Assembly: GCF_047249845.1 (NCBI RefSeq)
Contig: NZ_JBKTWO010000001.1
Coordinates: 65,228 to 129,227 of the forward strand
Direction: 5' to 3'
DNA: 64,000 nt
Source: Thomasclavelia sp047249845
GTDB lineage: Bacteria; Bacillota_I; Bacilli_A; Erysipelotrichales; Coprobacillaceae
Part shown: piece by piece, positions 62,527 to 64,000 of the stretch
Numbering within the stretch: position 1 is the stretch's first letter
How the letters are laid out: each line of letters opens with the position of its first letter
Translations under genes and position numbers: made by a program
The notes under the pieces: model-generated
Told to the model about the DNA's origin: nothing
The model's input: only the letters and a program-made list of their open reading frames with translations
Databases searched by the model: none

Positions 62527-63855
62527 ATGACAATTAAATTACCAGATAGTTTTTTCTTTGGGGCAGTTATGGTAGAACCTCAAACGAATATTAACAAATG
62601 CCTGTATTCTAATTTGGACATGTATTTGGAACAAGAAATTAATGTTTTAGATAATAATAGAGGTTTGGATATTGAAAATAATACATATCAAGAATATGAA
62701 GATAAGATCAAATTTTTGAAGAGTATGAATTTTAAGTCAATAACAATTTCTATTCAGTGGACAAAATTATTAGATCGAAATGGAAATATTAAGACAGAAG
62801 GAGCAGCTTGGTATCATCAGTTAATTGATTGTGCAAATAAAAATGAAATAGATCTTTTTTTTAATATCTATCATTATGATATGCCTGAGTATCTTATTAA
62901 GCGTGGTGGTTGGCAAAATCGTGAAGTTGTAGAAGCGTATGCTAATTTTGTGAAAAAAGCATTTGAAGAATTTGGGCAAAAAGTGAAATATTGGTTTATT
63001 TCCAATGGACCAGTTATTAAATCTGAACAACAGTTTTTATGTGGAATTTGGTATCCATATTTAAAAGATTTTAAACAATCAATTAATGTACAATATAATA
63101 TTACTTTAGCACACTGTTTAGCCATTATGAATTTTAGAAAATTAAAAAAAGAAGGTAAAATAATTAAAGAGGCTAAAATCGGAGCAAATAATTGTTTTAT
63201 TCCTGTTTATACTAAAGATAATCCAACACCTGAAGATTTAGGAGCAGTTAAAATGATTGATGGTTTATATAATCGCTGGTGGTTAGACATTGCAGCACAT
63301 GGTCATTTACCAAATGATATTCTTGATACAATTAAAAATGATTGGAAAGTTAGTATCAATTGTCGTCCTGGTGATGAAGCAATTTTAGCCTATGGAAAGG
63401 TAGATTGGCTTGGATTTAATTATTATCAGCCAACAAGAGTTCAGGCTCCAGATAGTAACTTTGATGGAAATGGATTACCTTGTATTGCTAGGGCATATAT
63501 CTGGTCTGAAAGAAAAATGAGTATAAATTGTGATCATGAAATTTATCCTAAAGCAATTTATGATTTTGGAATGAAAATAAAAATGGAATGTCCTAATTTA
63601 CCTTTTTATATCTTTGAAAAAGGAATAAAAATTGAGGAAGAAGAAAAATTTATTGATGATGCTAAGGATGTCCAAGATGATTATTGGATTGAATATATTC
63701 GTGAGCATTTGGAATGGACTGCTAAAGCAATTGAAGATGGGGTTGATTGTTTAGGATATCATTTTTGGATTACTTTAGAGAAAGATTGGAAGAGAGTTGA
63801 AAGGAAAAATACTGAATGGATTAAAGAAGTAGCAAGAACTAACCAATTTGAATAG
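62527..63855 (+). CDS. Glycoside hydrolase family 1-like protein with altered catalytic motif
   Basis: 442 residues with the family 1 layout: KLPDSFFFGAVMVEPQ at the start, HYDMPEYLIKRGGWQNREVV, FGQKVKYWFISNGP, DWLGFNYYQPTRVQ and FYIFEKGIKI near the end. In active family 1 glycosidases the acid/base glutamate lies in T[FL]NEP; here the segment reads ISNGP, so Glu is replaced by Gly at residue 161. The nucleophile glutamate (TENG in the family) seems kept as FEKG, Glu364. The C-terminal region is shorter than usual. It may be a noncatalytic sugar-binding relative, or a hydrolase with an unusual mechanism. It starts after GAGGAGG and is monocistronic. Confidence 0.85.
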   Translation: MTIKLPDSFFFGAVMVEPQTNINKCLYSNLDMYLEQEINVLDNNRGLDIENNTYQEYEDKIKFLKSMNFKSITISIQWTKLLDRNGNIKTEGAAWYHQLIDCANKNEIDLFFNIYHYDMPEYLIKRGGWQNREVVEAYANFVKKAFEEFGQKVKYWFISNGPVIKSEQQFLCGIWYPYLKDFKQSINVQYNITLAHCLAIMNFRKLKKEGKIIKEAKIGANNCFIPVYTKDNPTPEDLGAVKMIDGLYNRWWLDIAAHGHLPNDILDTIKNDWKVSINCRPGDEAILAYGKVDWLGFNYYQPTRVQAPDSNFDGNGLPCIARAYIWSERKMSINCDHEIYPKAIYDFGMKIKMECPNLPFYIFEKGIKIEEEEKFIDDAKDVQDDYWIEYIREHLEWTAKAIEDGVDCLGYHFWITLEKDWKRVERKNTEWIKEVARTNQFE

Positions 63856-63885
63856 AAAGTGATTTTGGTCACTTTCTTTATTTTG
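63854..63885 (+). terminator. Intrinsic terminator after the family 1 glycosidase-like gene
   Basis: AGAAAGTGA (63854-63862) and TCACTTTCT (63869-63877), 6-base loop, then TTATTTTG. Confidence 0.8.
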
Positions 63886-63904
63886 TGGTAAATTTCTGTT
63901 TTGA

Positions 63905-63933
63905 TTTACTTAAAAGAATATATAGTCTATAAT
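63905..63933 (+). promoter_or_regulatory. Promoter of the gene at the window end
   Basis: TTTACT (63905-63910), 17-base spacer, TATAAT (63928-63933). Confidence 0.6.
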
Positions 63934-63958
63934 GATTAGGTAATAAGGAGGCAAAGAA

Positions 63959-64000
63959 ATGTCATTTAATTTTCGAAATAAAATGCATAAGATTCGTTTT
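63959..64000 (+). CDS. Start of a further gene, cut by the window end
   Basis: ATG at 63959, 7 bases after AAGGAGG (63945-63951), opening MSFNFRNKMHKIRF and still open at base 64000. Only 14 residues are visible, too few to identify. The promoter and ribosome binding site make a real gene likely. Confidence 0.75.
   Translation, partial: MSFNFRNKMHKIRF

Overview
This window is chromosomal DNA of a very AT-rich Gram-positive bacterium (Bacillota). The gram-positive DNA polymerase PolC, the order of the ribosomal and translation genes, strong purine-rich ribosome binding sites, and many promoters of the TGnTATAAT type all point there. The gene content and AT-rich codon use fit the Erysipelotrichia/Coprobacillaceae (Thomasclavelia or 'Clostridium ramosum'-like gut bacteria) best. 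That placement is an inference from gene content, not a measured phylogeny. All convincing genes are on the + strand.

Layout. (1) 1-13.7 kb is a core housekeeping run: ffh (partial), a lipoprotein, rpsP-khpA-rimM-trmD, rplS with a leader RNA, lepB-rbgA-rnhB, dprA, topA, trmFO-xerC, rpsB and tsf. (2) 13.75-38.0 kb is an accessory block lying between tsf and pyrH, which are neighbours in most Bacillota. It holds a non-coding stretch that looks like the decayed 5' part of a group II intron, a membrane-anchored TPR protein, a 6601-residue secreted repeat protein (19.8 kb, about 31% of the window), and an AgrA/AgrC-like LytTR response regulator plus GHKL sensor kinase. (3) 38-52.3 kb resumes the core: pyrH-frr, uppS-cdsA-dxr-rseP, polC, rimP-nusA-rnpM-ylxQ-infB-rbfA. 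The dxr frame is interrupted by an amber codon. (4) 52.4-64 kb is mixed: a stand-alone DUF4062 protein, nagA with an aldose epimerase, two tiny proteins (Cse60-like and DUF1540-like), a lipoprotein, an rRNA pseudouridine synthase, trmB, a thioredoxin-like protein, ytpR, a charged protein of unknown function, acpS, a short SSB, lepA, a family 1 glycosidase lacking its usual acid/base glutamate, and the start of a further gene.

The most interesting unit is the 14-38 kb block. The promoters of the TPR gene, the giant surface protein gene and the regulator gene each carry a pair of related 10-mers (consensus ACGTAAAAwG) spaced exactly 22 bp apart, upstream of a good -10 and a poor -35. Two-turn spacing of direct repeats is what LytTR-family activators recognise. 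I infer that the two-component system switches on the giant surface protein, the TPR protein and itself. Inside the giant gene, a 654-bp in-frame tandem duplication with one mismatch shows that the protein has recently changed length.
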